Origin: Lachnospiraceae bacterium
GTDB lineage: Bacteria > Bacillota > Clostridia > Lachnospirales > Lachnospiraceae
Assembly (NCBI GenBank): GCA_016290595.1
Contig: JAEEUR010000013.1
Location: 1-38,516 of the forward strand
Direction of reading: 5' to 3'
Length of the DNA stretch: 38,516 nt
Part shown: positions 7,307-14,476 of the stretch, one piece after another
Layout: each line of letters opens with the position of its first letter
Numbering within the stretch: the first letter of the stretch is position 1
Notes under the pieces: generated by a model
The model's database searches: none
Told to the model about the DNA's origin: nothing
The model's input: only the letters and a program-made list of their open reading frames with translations
Position numbers and translations under genes: made by a program

Positions 7307-8082
7307 AGCGGTCTGAGATCAACCGGGCGATCCGGGAAATGGAGGCGGCGTGCGCGCGCGAGCACTGTTATCTGCCGCCTTTCTGTCATTTCACGCCGGA
7401 AGAGTGGCAGCAGAAAGGACGTGAGTACGATGAGGTCCGCGACTGCCTGCTGGGCTGGGACATCACCGACTACGGCCAGGGCGACTTCGACCGGATCGGC
7501 TTCTCCCTGATCACGATCCGGAACGGAAACCGCGCCCTGGCGGAAAAATACCCGAAGGTCTATGCGGAAAAGCTGCTGTATTTAAAAGAGGGGCAATACG
7601 CGCCCCGGCATTTTCACTGGTTCAAAACGGAGGACATCATCAACCGCGGGGGCGGCGTCCTGCTGCTCCGGGTCAACCTCTCGCTGCCGGATGAGAGCGT
7701 GGATGCTTGCTCGGACGTCACCGTTTCGTGCGACGGCCGCCGCCTGACGGTACCGGCGGGGACGCAGATCCGCCTTGTACCGGGGGAGAGCATCCACATC
7801 CCGCAGCGCCTCTACCACGATTTTTCCGTAGAGCCCGGGACCGGGGCGGTCCTGATCGGGGAGGTCAGCCAGTGCAACGACGACAACTGCGACAATCATT
7901 TCGATCCGCCTATGGGGCGTTTTCCGCTTATTGAGGAGGACGAGCCGCCGTACCGCCTGCTGGTAAACGAATATCCGCGGCAAAACGAAGAAGGAGGCAT
8001 TCATGGCACCACAGAAAGAAGAACTCCTGAAGGAACTGACAGCGCTCTTTACGAGCTGCGAAGGCAACACGGTCCCGGCTGA
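7303..8082 (+). CDS. D-lyxose ketol-isomerase family cupin (YdaE-like)
   Basis: 259 residues. The cupin of the D-lyxose/D-mannose isomerase family (YdaE-like) is recognised from GWDITDYGQGDFDRIG (51-66) and the metal-binding motif RHFHWFKTED (H103, H105, E110) with H172 in RLYHDF. These enzymes interconvert lyxose and xylulose or mannose and fructose using a divalent metal. Family members normally end near NEYP, here residues 222-225; this one continues for 34 more residues without family resemblance and overlaps the next gene by 80 bp. The ATG overlaps the methyltransferase stop. The extension suggests a lost stop codon or small indel near 7980. The actual sugar cannot be told. Confidence 0.88.
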   Translation: MKRSEINRAIREMEAACAREHCYLPPFCHFTPEEWQQKGREYDEVRDCLLGWDITDYGQGDFDRIGFSLITIRNGNRALAEKYPKVYAEKLLYLKEGQYAPRHFHWFKTEDIINRGGGVLLLRVNLSLPDESVDACSDVTVSCDGRRLTVPAGTQIRLVPGESIHIPQRLYHDFSVEPGTGAVLIGEVSQCNDDNCDNHFDPPMGRFPLIEEDEPPYRLLVNEYPRQNEEGGIHGTTERRTPEGTDSALYELRRQHGPG

Positions 8083-8842
8083 CAAGGCTCTGCCGCAGTG
8101 CGAAGGACTGGTAATTTTTGAAGATCCGATCTTCGGCGTGAGCCGCGCGGACGATCCGATCTACCTGACGTTTAAAGAGAAAGACGTGATCGGCGACAAT
8201 TTCCTGCTGCCGGCGGAATGGCTCCCGGAGGCACGGTCCGTCATTTCCTTCTTCCTGCCGTTTACGGAAAGCGTCAGGCGCTCCAACCGGGGCGGGCCGG
8301 AGAGCATTTCTCCGGAGTGGCTCCACGGCCGCATCGAAGGGCAGGCCTGCATCACGGATTTCACGAAAAAACTGAAAAGCTATTTTGAGTCCCGCGGGAG
8401 CAGGGTCTGCGTCCCGGCTCTGGATGCCCGCTTTGCGGTCCGTACGACGGCGCTGCCGGAAGGCGATCCGAAGGGCGTGCACATCGCGAGCAACTGGTCG
8501 GAGCGGCATATCGCCTATGCTTCCGGCCTGGGGACCTTCTGCCTGACGAGAGGGCTTATCACGGCCAAAGGCGTGGCTGGGCGCTTCGGCAGCCTCATCG
8601 TTTCCGAGGAGATCGAAGCGGATGAACGGCCGTACACGGGCGTGTACGACTACTGCAGCCGCTGCGGCGCCTGCATCCGCCGCTGTCCGGCCGGCGCGAT
8701 CAGTCTGGAAGGTGGCAAGAACCAGATCAGATGCAAGCAGTGGATGGACCTCATGAAGAAACGCTATGCCCCGCGCTACGGCTGCGGAAAATGCCAGATC
8801 GGCGTCCCCTGCGAGAGCGGGATCCCGGCCGGGAGAAGATGA
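8003..8842 (+). CDS. Double [4Fe-4S] cluster protein, QueG-like ferredoxin fold
   Basis: 279 residues. The C-terminus has a ferredoxin motif CSRCGACIRRC (C218, C221, C224, C228) and a second set C244, C261, C264 and C270 (CGKCQIGVPC), the double-cluster arrangement of epoxyqueuosine-reductase-like proteins. The N-terminal 200 residues resemble the QueG cobalamin-type fold (ARSVISFFLPFT, then ASGLGTFCLTRGLIT and GSLIVSEEIEAD). It lacks the HEAT-like tail of true QueG, so it is a family relative rather than the queuosine enzyme. The start is ATG 8003 with GAAGGAGG at 7989-7996; it lies inside the 3' end of the isomerase gene. A redox partner or cobalamin-linked reductase role is inferred only from the fold. 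Confidence 0.88.
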   Translation: MAPQKEELLKELTALFTSCEGNTVPADKALPQCEGLVIFEDPIFGVSRADDPIYLTFKEKDVIGDNFLLPAEWLPEARSVISFFLPFTESVRRSNRGGPESISPEWLHGRIEGQACITDFTKKLKSYFESRGSRVCVPALDARFAVRTTALPEGDPKGVHIASNWSERHIAYASGLGTFCLTRGLITAKGVAGRFGSLIVSEEIEADERPYTGVYDYCSRCGACIRRCPAGAISLEGGKNQIRCKQWMDLMKKRYAPRYGCGKCQIGVPCESGIPAGRR

Positions 8843-8869
8843 AAAGCCGTTCCGGAAAAGGAGTTAACT

Positions 8870-9895
8870 ATGAAAAGAATATTGTCACTGCTGCTCACCG
8901 TCCTTATTCTGGGATCTGTCCTGACCGGCTGCGACGGGACCAGACCCGCCGGAAACGTCTATAACGACGGGCGGGCGCGCCCGTCTTCCTGCGGAAAGCT
9001 GCAGGTGAAGAACGGCAAGCTCTGCTCGGAGAGCGGAGACCCCGTCATGCTCCGGGGCGTCAGCACCAACGGCCTGATCGTCACCGAGTCTTTCATCAAT
9101 GAGGATCTCTTCCGGGAACTGTCGAAGGACGCCGGCGTCAACTTGTTCCGGCTGGCCATGTATACCTACGGGGTCGGCATCATCGGCTACTGCACGAACG
9201 GCGATAAGGAGCGCTATCACCGGGATATCGAAAACGGCGTCGAGTACGCGGCGCGGCAGGATATGTACGTCATCATCGACTGGCATATCTTAAGCGACGG
9301 CGATCCCAACACCTATCTGGAAGAGTCGAAGGCCTTTTTTGCCGAAATGGCGGAGAAGTACAAAGATTATAAGAACGTTCTGTACGAGATCTGCAACGAG
9401 CCGAACAAGGTGGACTGGGCGGCGGTGAAAAAATATGCCGAAGCGGTCATCCCCGTCATCCGGGAGAAGGATCCCGCGGCCGTCGTCATCGTGGGCAACC
9501 CGGAGTGGTCCAAGGACCTGTACTCCGTGGCGGCGGATCCGCTGGATTTTGACAATATCCTGTACACCCTGCATTTCTATTCCGCGTCCCACGGCCAGCA
9601 ATTCCGCGACATGACGGAGGAGCTGAGCCAGAGCGGGCTGCCGATCTTCGTTTCCGAATACGGCGTCACGGCGGCCAGCGGCGATCTGCCCCGGGATCTG
9701 GAAAGCGCCGACGAATGGATCGCGCTGCTGGAGCGCGAGAACATCTCTTACTGCATGTGGTCCTTCTCGAAGGTCGCCGAGGCCTGCTCGGCCATCCGCG
9801 CCACCGTACCGAAGTATAGCGGATTCGTGACGGAAGACTACACCGAAACGGGCCTGTGGCTGCTGGAGACCCTGAAAAAGTACAATACGAAATAA
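8870..9895 (+). CDS. Glycoside hydrolase family 5 lipoprotein (endoglucanase-like)
   Basis: 341 residues. The N-terminus is a lipoprotein signal (hydrophobic stretch, then VLTGC with lipid-modified Cys21), so the enzyme is anchored outside the membrane. The GH5 barrel shows LRGVSTNGL near 61, NLFRLAMYTYG near 91, the acid/base Glu177 in YEICNEPN, HFYSAS near 241 and the nucleophile Glu263 in IFVSEYGV. A C-terminal WSFSK motif supports GH5 subfamily 2, which cuts beta-1,4-glucans or mannans by a retaining mechanism. It follows the iron-sulfur gene by 27 bp with a GGAG site and ends an operon before a shared terminator. It has no carbohydrate-binding module. Substrate unproven. Confidence 0.93.
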   Translation: MKRILSLLLTVLILGSVLTGCDGTRPAGNVYNDGRARPSSCGKLQVKNGKLCSESGDPVMLRGVSTNGLIVTESFINEDLFRELSKDAGVNLFRLAMYTYGVGIIGYCTNGDKERYHRDIENGVEYAARQDMYVIIDWHILSDGDPNTYLEESKAFFAEMAEKYKDYKNVLYEICNEPNKVDWAAVKKYAEAVIPVIREKDPAAVVIVGNPEWSKDLYSVAADPLDFDNILYTLHFYSASHGQQFRDMTEELSQSGLPIFVSEYGVTAASGDLPRDLESADEWIALLERENISYCMWSFSKVAEACSAIRATVPKYSGFVTEDYTETGLWLLETLKKYNTK

Positions 9896-9941
9896 GACCG
9901 CCCGCGAAGACGGTCCGGTTAAGGAGCGGGAAAAGGGAATC

Positions 9942-9975
9942 AAAAAAGCGCCCGGGAAAGACCGGACGCTTTTTC
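9942..9975. terminator. Bidirectional terminator between GH5 and the ABC-2 permease
   Basis: An A-run, stem GCGCCCGG/CCGGACGC with one mismatch and a six-base loop, then a T-run. It can stop transcription from both convergent operons. Confidence 0.8.
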
Positions 9976-9997
9976 TGTACGAAAGGGAAGACGATCT

Positions 9998-10783
9998 TCA
10001 GGTCAGATCTTTCTTCGGGTAGCTAAGGTACGCGGCCGCGATCCCGAGCGCGCCGAGCGCGAGGCCGGCGGCCAGGATGCCCGCGTCCAGCTTCCCGTCC
10101 GTGACGATCGCCGCGCCGTCGCAGAAGGCGAAGGGCGTGAAATACTTCAGGAATTCCGCGGATTTCGTGATGTTCGCGATCAGATTCATAAAGTACAGCA
10201 GGAAGGCGACGCCCAGGCCGACGCCGACACTGCCGCGCTTTAAGAACGCGGAGATCCCGAAGCAGATCCCGGCGATCTCCAGCTGCAGCAGGAAGTAGGC
10301 CAGGTGCAGGAGATTCACGACCTTCCACGGCACGTCCTCGCCGATGGCGAGCATGGAGCCGACGGAAACCAGATAGATGATCACGCTCAGCGCCGTGAGC
10401 CGCAGGAAGACCGAGATCAGCTTTTCCGTCATGACCCGCACGCGGCTGACCGGGTGCGTGAAGAGAAGGTCGGCCGTGTGGAGCCGCTCTTCCTTGGCCA
10501 GAACGTCAACGGCGCAGAGGGCCGCGTAGAAGGCGCCGCCGAGGCCGAGCACGTTGCCGCACTCGATGGCGTAGTAGCCGGTCAGCGTGCCGAAATTGAG
10601 CTTGTCCATGCCGAAAGCCGCCGTAAAGGCGCCCATGGAGGCAAACATGTCGCTGACCGTGTCCATCTCGCCTTTCATCTCCGGGAAGAGGAAGATGCAG
10701 ATGCCCAGCAGGGCGGCGATGGCGCCGGTCCAGATCCAGAAGGCCGTGCGGCCCTGGCGCAGTTCATGTCTGACGATAGTCAT
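9998..10783 (-). CDS. ABC-2 type transporter permease
   Basis: 261 residues with about six transmembrane helices. The first is at 15-34 (FWIWTGAIAALLGICIFLFP); others follow near 75-95, 125-145, 160-175, 185-200 and 235-255. The short segment KEERLHTADLLFTHPVSR between helices 2 and 3 is typical of ABC-2 permeases of the NatB/YhfA kind. The ATG at 10783 is one base after the ATPase gene stop, so the two are one transcript and one complex. It probably exports a small molecule, lipid or peptide. The substrate is not evident. Confidence 0.9.
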   Translation of the reverse strand: MTIVRHELRQGRTAFWIWTGAIAALLGICIFLFPEMKGEMDTVSDMFASMGAFTAAFGMDKLNFGTLTGYYAIECGNVLGLGGAFYAALCAVDVLAKEERLHTADLLFTHPVSRVRVMTEKLISVFLRLTALSVIIYLVSVGSMLAIGEDVPWKVVNLLHLAYFLLQLEIAGICFGISAFLKRGSVGVGLGVAFLLYFMNLIANITKSAEFLKYFTPFAFCDGAAIVTDGKLDAGILAAGLALGALGIAAAYLSYPKKDLT

Positions 10784-10784
10784 A

Positions 10785-11687
10785 TCAGGCCTCCTCCTTT
10801 CTGACGTCCGAGGAAATCTCGTTCCCAGTGTAGTAGTGTAAAAATATCTCCTCCAGATCCGGTTCGGTCACGTTCAGGTCGGAGATCTCGCCGACGGCCA
10901 GACGTTCCAGCAGCGGCTTCATCTCTCCGCTGTAGAGGAAGCTCACGCCGCCCTCCGTCTCTTTTACGTCGCGGAGACCGTCCAGGCCGTCCAGCTCCAG
11001 CTGCCCCCGCAGCGCCACGCGCCGGGCGTTGGTCCTGGAGAGGGCTTCCACGCTGTCGCAGGCGATGAGGCTGCCCCCGCGGATCACGGCGGCCCGCCGG
11101 CAGTAGCGGCGGATCTCCGAAAGCACGTGGCTGGAAAGGAAGACCGTGGCGCCTTCCTCGTTCCGCTCCCGCAGGATCTCAAAAAACTCATGCTGGATCA
11201 GGGGATCCAGGCCGCCGGTCGGCTCGTCCAGGATCAGAAGGCGCGGCTTTGCCTGCAGCGCGCAGACGATGCCGACCTTCTTGCGGTTGCCGAAGGAGAG
11301 CTCGTCGATCTTCCGGGCCGGATCCAGCTTCAGGCGCTCGCAGAGCGCCGCCGCTTCCGCGCCGCAGTCCTTCCTGCGCAGGTCGGCGGAGAGCCTGACG
11401 GCGTCCTTTACCCGCATGCCGGGATAAAAGAGCGCTTCGGAAGGCAGGTAGCCGCATTCCGCGAGGACCGCCTCCTTTTCCGTCCGGATATTCTTCCCGA
11501 AGATCTTCGCCTCCCCCGAGGTGGGGACGATCAGCCCCAGGAGGCTGCGGATGGTGGTGGATTTTCCGGCGCCGTTCGGCCCGATAAAGCCGAAGAATTC
11601 GCCTTCCGCCACGGAAAGGTTCAGGCGCTCGATCCCGCGCGTCTTTCCGTAATATTTCGTCAGTTCTTTTGTTGTGATCGCATCCAT
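10785..11687 (-). CDS. ABC transporter ATP-binding protein (ABC-2 exporter)
   Basis: 300 residues from the ATG at 11687, which has AAGGAG 8-9 bases upstream. The frame stays open far beyond this, antisense to the channel gene, but no ABC homology precedes MDAITTKELTKYYGK. Walker A is GPNGAGKST (about 39-47), the signature is LSFGNRKKVG (about 135), Walker B is LLILDEPTGGLD (about 155), and the H-loop His is in FLSSHVLSE. The signature has FGN rather than SGG, as in several ABC-2 drug and bacitracin-type ATPases. The C-terminal 80 residues are the usual DUF4162-like extension. It pairs with the permease one base downstream. Confidence 0.94.
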   Translation of the reverse strand: MDAITTKELTKYYGKTRGIERLNLSVAEGEFFGFIGPNGAGKSTTIRSLLGLIVPTSGEAKIFGKNIRTEKEAVLAECGYLPSEALFYPGMRVKDAVRLSADLRRKDCGAEAAALCERLKLDPARKIDELSFGNRKKVGIVCALQAKPRLLILDEPTGGLDPLIQHEFFEILRERNEEGATVFLSSHVLSEIRRYCRRAAVIRGGSLIACDSVEALSRTNARRVALRGQLELDGLDGLRDVKETEGGVSFLYSGEMKPLLERLAVGEISDLNVTEPDLEEIFLHYYTGNEISSDVRKEEA

Positions 11688-11978
11688 ATATAGACTCCTT
11701 GCGCAGTGATACGCTGTTCCTCCGGGAGGGCAAAGACCCGGGATCCATGAGATCCCGCCGCTGCCCGGTCCGGTCAATGCCATCTTAAACCCGTTGACCG
11801 ATTTTGAGAAGACCCCCGATGAACTTTTTCTGTGCGTTTTTCTCCCCCGGCGTCCGTTTTCTGCCGACGCGCAGCCGGCGCACAGGGAAGACCGGTGAAA
11901 CTGCGTCCGGCCGGGCCCCGTGAAATCCCCTTGCTCTCCCTTACAAAACAGTGTAAAATATGAACGGAGGAAGCAGGC
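11688..11978. other. Divergent intergenic region between the ABC exporter and the K+ channel
   Basis: 291 bp without a gene. It holds the channel promoter (11931-11959) and, in the ABC mRNA leader, a perfect 7-bp hairpin CGGGATC/GATCCCG (11739-11757). A weak minus-strand promoter may lie near 11790-11820 (TTCTCA, 17 bp, TAAGAT). Nothing else is evident. Confidence 0.5.
11931..11959 (+). promoter_or_regulatory. Promoter of the K+ channel gene
   Basis: -35 TTGCTC (11931-11936), 17-bp spacer, -10 TAAAAT (11954-11959). The predicted start is about 13 bases before the ATG at 11979, with AACGGAGGAAG as the ribosome site. Confidence 0.6.
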
Positions 11979-12932
11979 ATGAAGATTTCGGAAAGCAGAA
12001 GAAAACGGATCTTTGAGATCATCCAGATCGGCAACAAGGAGGACGCGCCGAGCCGCGCCTTCGACTATTTTATCGTCACGGTCATCCTCTGCAATATCGC
12101 GGTCCTGTTTCTGGAGACCTTTGACGCGCTGGAAAAGTGGCGCGGCTTCTTCGAGACCGTTGAGATCCTGACGGTCCTGATCTTCTGCGTGGAGTACCTG
12201 CTGCGGATCTGGACGGCGGATCTGCTCTATCCCGGCGAAAAGCGCGGCAAAGCGGTCCTGCGCTTCCTGTTTTCCTTCGACGGCATCGTTGACCTGCTGA
12301 CCATCCTGCCCTTCTTCTTCCTTACCGGCTTCGGCGCCTTCCGGATCCTCCGCGTCGCGCGGATCTTCCACCTGTTCCGCATCAACACGCAGTATGACTC
12401 CTTCCAGGTCATCACCTCGGTCATTAAGGAGAAGAAAAACGCGATCCTGTACGCGGTTTTCATTATTCTGGTGCTGATTCTCGGCGCGTCGCTGTGCATG
12501 TACAGCGTGGAGCACGCGGCGCAGCCGGAGGCGTTCAAAAACGCCCTGTCCGGCATCTGGTGGAGCGTTTCCACGGTCTTTACGGTCGGCTACGGCGACA
12601 TCTACCCCATCACGCTGCTCGGGCGCATCATGGGCGTGATCATTACCTTCCTCGGCGTCGGCGCCGTGGCGATCCCGACCGGCATCCTTTCCGCCGGCTT
12701 CGTGGAGCATTACACCCGCCTGCAGAAGAGCCAGGAGGTCGAGGAGTACAAAAAGAGCACGGCGGCCATCCTGGTGGAACCGAATTCTTCTTTTGCGAAC
12801 CGGACGGTCCGCGAGGCGGAGGACGCGGAGCACACGGTGATCACCGCACTCATCCGCGACGGCATGGTGGTCCTGCCGGAGGACGGCATCCAGATCAAGG
12901 CCGGCGACGTGCTGATCCATACAAGGATGTAA
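11979..12932 (+). CDS. Voltage-gated potassium channel (KvAP/Kch-like)
   Basis: 317 residues. Six transmembrane helices: S1 near 30-47, S2 near 63-78, S3 near 100-115, an S4 with regularly spaced arginines (RILRVARIFHLFRI, about 121-134), S5 near 150-170 and S6 near 220-240. The pore holds the K+ selectivity filter TVGYGD at residues 202-207. After S6 comes a short coiled stretch and a small C-terminal domain (about 270-317) resembling part of an RCK/TrkA-C domain (GMVVLPEDGIQIKAGDVLI). It gates K+ flux across the cell membrane in response to voltage. The ATG has GGAGGAAG upstream. The next gene on the same strand starts 60 bp later and may be co-transcribed. Confidence 0.95.
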   Translation: MKISESRRKRIFEIIQIGNKEDAPSRAFDYFIVTVILCNIAVLFLETFDALEKWRGFFETVEILTVLIFCVEYLLRIWTADLLYPGEKRGKAVLRFLFSFDGIVDLLTILPFFFLTGFGAFRILRVARIFHLFRINTQYDSFQVITSVIKEKKNAILYAVFIILVLILGASLCMYSVEHAAQPEAFKNALSGIWWSVSTVFTVGYGDIYPITLLGRIMGVIITFLGVGAVAIPTGILSAGFVEHYTRLQKSQEVEEYKKSTAAILVEPNSSFANRTVREAEDAEHTVITALIRDGMVVLPEDGIQIKAGDVLIHTRM

Positions 12933-12992
12933 ACGGCAGCCGTCCCGCAGATCATTCAAGTTCTTTTCCGAATGAGCAGAAGGAGGCAGGCG

Positions 12993-13790
12993 ATGAAGCA
13001 GTATATAATCGATGCGTTTACAAGCGTGCCGGGCGCCGGCAATCCGGCGGCGGTATGCGTCCTTGACGCCTGGCCGGAAGCGGAAGCGATGCAGGCGCTG
13101 GCGAAGAAAAATAACCTGTCGGAGACCGCGTTCCTGGTGAAAGAACCGCCGGACACGTGCGAACCCGGCCTTCCCGTTTACCGGATCCGCTGGTTCACGC
13201 CGGAAAACGAGGAGGTGCTCTGCGGCCACGCGACGCTGGCCTCCTCCTTCGTGATCTTAAACTACGTGGAGCCGGAGAAAGGATCCGTGCTGTTTCACAG
13301 CCGGAGCGGCGATCTTGCCGTTACGCGGCGGGGGTGCCTGTATGAGATGGATTTTCCGACTTACGAACTGAAGGAGATCCCGGTGACGGACGAGATGGAG
13401 CGTGCTTTCGGCGTCCGCCCGATAAAAGCGATCCTGGGGCTGGACCTGAACTGCGTGTTTGAGAACGAAGACGAGATCCGGCGGATGCAGCCGGACCAGA
13501 CGCTTCTGCTGGACCTTCCCGGGCGCGGACAGAACGTCACGGCGCGGGGACGGGAGGCGGACTGCGTTTCGCGCAGCTTCTTCCCGAAGGATGCTATCCC
13601 GGAGGATCCGGTCTGCGGATCAGCACACTGCCAGATCGCGGCATACTGGGCCGGGGTGCTTGGCAAAAGCGAGATCGAAGCATATCAGGCCTCCGCACGC
13701 GGCGGGACCCTGTACTGCCGGCTTCTGGATAACGGCAGGATCCTTATCAGCGGGGAAGCCGTCCCGGAGAGGACGGAAGAGACAGATTAA
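12993..13790 (+). CDS. PhzF-family isomerase/epimerase
   Basis: 265 residues. The start chosen is ATG 12993 (MKQYIIDAFTS), because the AGAAGGAGG ribosome site lies at 12977-12985, inside the longer frame that opens at 12972. The diaminopimelate-epimerase-like double fold has the catalytic Glu44 in NNLSETAFL, RWFTPENEEVLCGHATLA near 65-82 and DPVCGSAHC in the second half, all diagnostic of PhzF/YHI9 proteins. Members move a double bond or isomerise small amino-acid-like acids; most bacterial ones are uncharacterised. There is no phenazine cluster nearby, so a housekeeping or detoxifying role is likelier than phenazine synthesis. Confidence 0.92.
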   Translation: MKQYIIDAFTSVPGAGNPAAVCVLDAWPEAEAMQALAKKNNLSETAFLVKEPPDTCEPGLPVYRIRWFTPENEEVLCGHATLASSFVILNYVEPEKGSVLFHSRSGDLAVTRRGCLYEMDFPTYELKEIPVTDEMERAFGVRPIKAILGLDLNCVFENEDEIRRMQPDQTLLLDLPGRGQNVTARGREADCVSRSFFPKDAIPEDPVCGSAHCQIAAYWAGVLGKSEIEAYQASARGGTLYCRLLDNGRILISGEAVPERTEETD

Positions 13791-13794
13791 ATAA

Positions 13795-13812
13795 CATGTA
13801 CATATGTACATG
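13795..13812. promoter_or_regulatory. Perfect 18-bp palindrome, candidate operator
   Basis: CATGTACATATGTACATG is exactly self-complementary. It sits 4 bp after the PhzF gene stop and about 100 bp before the sigma factor. No loop is left for an RNA hairpin of normal geometry, so a dimeric DNA-binding protein site is more plausible. Confidence 0.45.
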
Positions 13813-13840
13813 ATCTGCAAAACATAATGTGACCATCTTT

Positions 13841-13876
13841 GCCTTCATCTCGTTATACAGAGTGAAGGCCTTTTTA
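13841..13876 (+). terminator. Terminator between the PhzF gene and the ECF cassette
   Basis: Stem GCCTTCA/TGAAGGC with a 15-base loop is followed by C and five T residues. An outer repeat ATAATGT (13824-13830) / ACATTAT (13881-13887) could extend the structure. Confidence 0.65.
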
Positions 13877-13912
13877 TAAAACATTATCCGGATTCTGACG
13901 AAAGGAGCACAT

Positions 13913-14476
13913 ATGACAGACGATTCAGTCATTGTGGATTTATATCTGCTGCGCGATGAGTCCGCAATTGCTCTGACGGCAGAGAAGTACGGCAGACAGC
14001 TGCGGCGGCTTGCGGAGAATATCCTTGGGGACCGCTTTCTGGCAGAAGAGTGTGAAAACGACACGTATCTGCAGGCATGGAATTCCATTCCGCCGCACGA
14101 GCCGAGGAGTTACCTGTTTTCCTTTCTTGGGATAATAACACGGAATCTGGCCATAGATGCCTGCCGGAAAATCAAAAGGCGGCAGCAGAAGGCGGAATTC
14201 AGTGAACTGTCCGAGGAACTGGAAGAGTGTCTGCCCGGCAGGGAGAACGTGGAGGAATCTGTCGAGGCGGCGTTCCTGCGGGAAAGCATCAACCGTTTTC
14301 TGGACGGATGCACAGAGATTCAGCGGGACGTTTTTCTGCGGCGGTACTGGTATTTTGATACGATTCCGAAGATCAGCCGCCGTTACGGTTTTACGCAGAG
14401 CAAAATAAAAATGATGCTTCTGCGGATGCGGGAGGAGCTGCGAAAGCACCTTCAGAGAGAAGGATATCAGATATGA
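13913..14476 (+). CDS. ECF-type RNA polymerase sigma factor
   Basis: 187 residues. Region sigma-2 (about 15-90) contains ENILGDRFLAEECENDTYLQ and the -10-recognising helix ITRNLAIDACRKIKRR. Region sigma-4 (about 120-185) contains EIQRDVFLRRYWYFDTIPKI and the helix-turn-helix KISRRYGFTQSKIKMMLLRM. The start ATG has GAAAGGAG upstream. The last four bases (ATGA) overlap the next gene, a membrane protein, which is the classical ECF sigma/anti-sigma coupling. The sigma factor should direct polymerase to envelope-response promoters once released. The target set is unknown. This cassette is visibly more AT-rich than the exporter and dxr genes around it. Confidence 0.95.
   Translation: MTDDSVIVDLYLLRDESAIALTAEKYGRQLRRLAENILGDRFLAEECENDTYLQAWNSIPPHEPRSYLFSFLGIITRNLAIDACRKIKRRQQKAEFSELSEELEECLPGRENVEESVEAAFLRESINRFLDGCTEIQRDVFLRRYWYFDTIPKISRRYGFTQSKIKMMLLRMREELRKHLQREGYQI

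Noticed and set aside
10785-13229. Very long minus-strand open frame (about 814 codons) spanning the ABC ATPase and the channel gene
   Set aside because: Only the part from ATG 11687 down shows ABC motifs. The rest is antisense to the K+ channel and PhzF genes and is an artefact of high GC.
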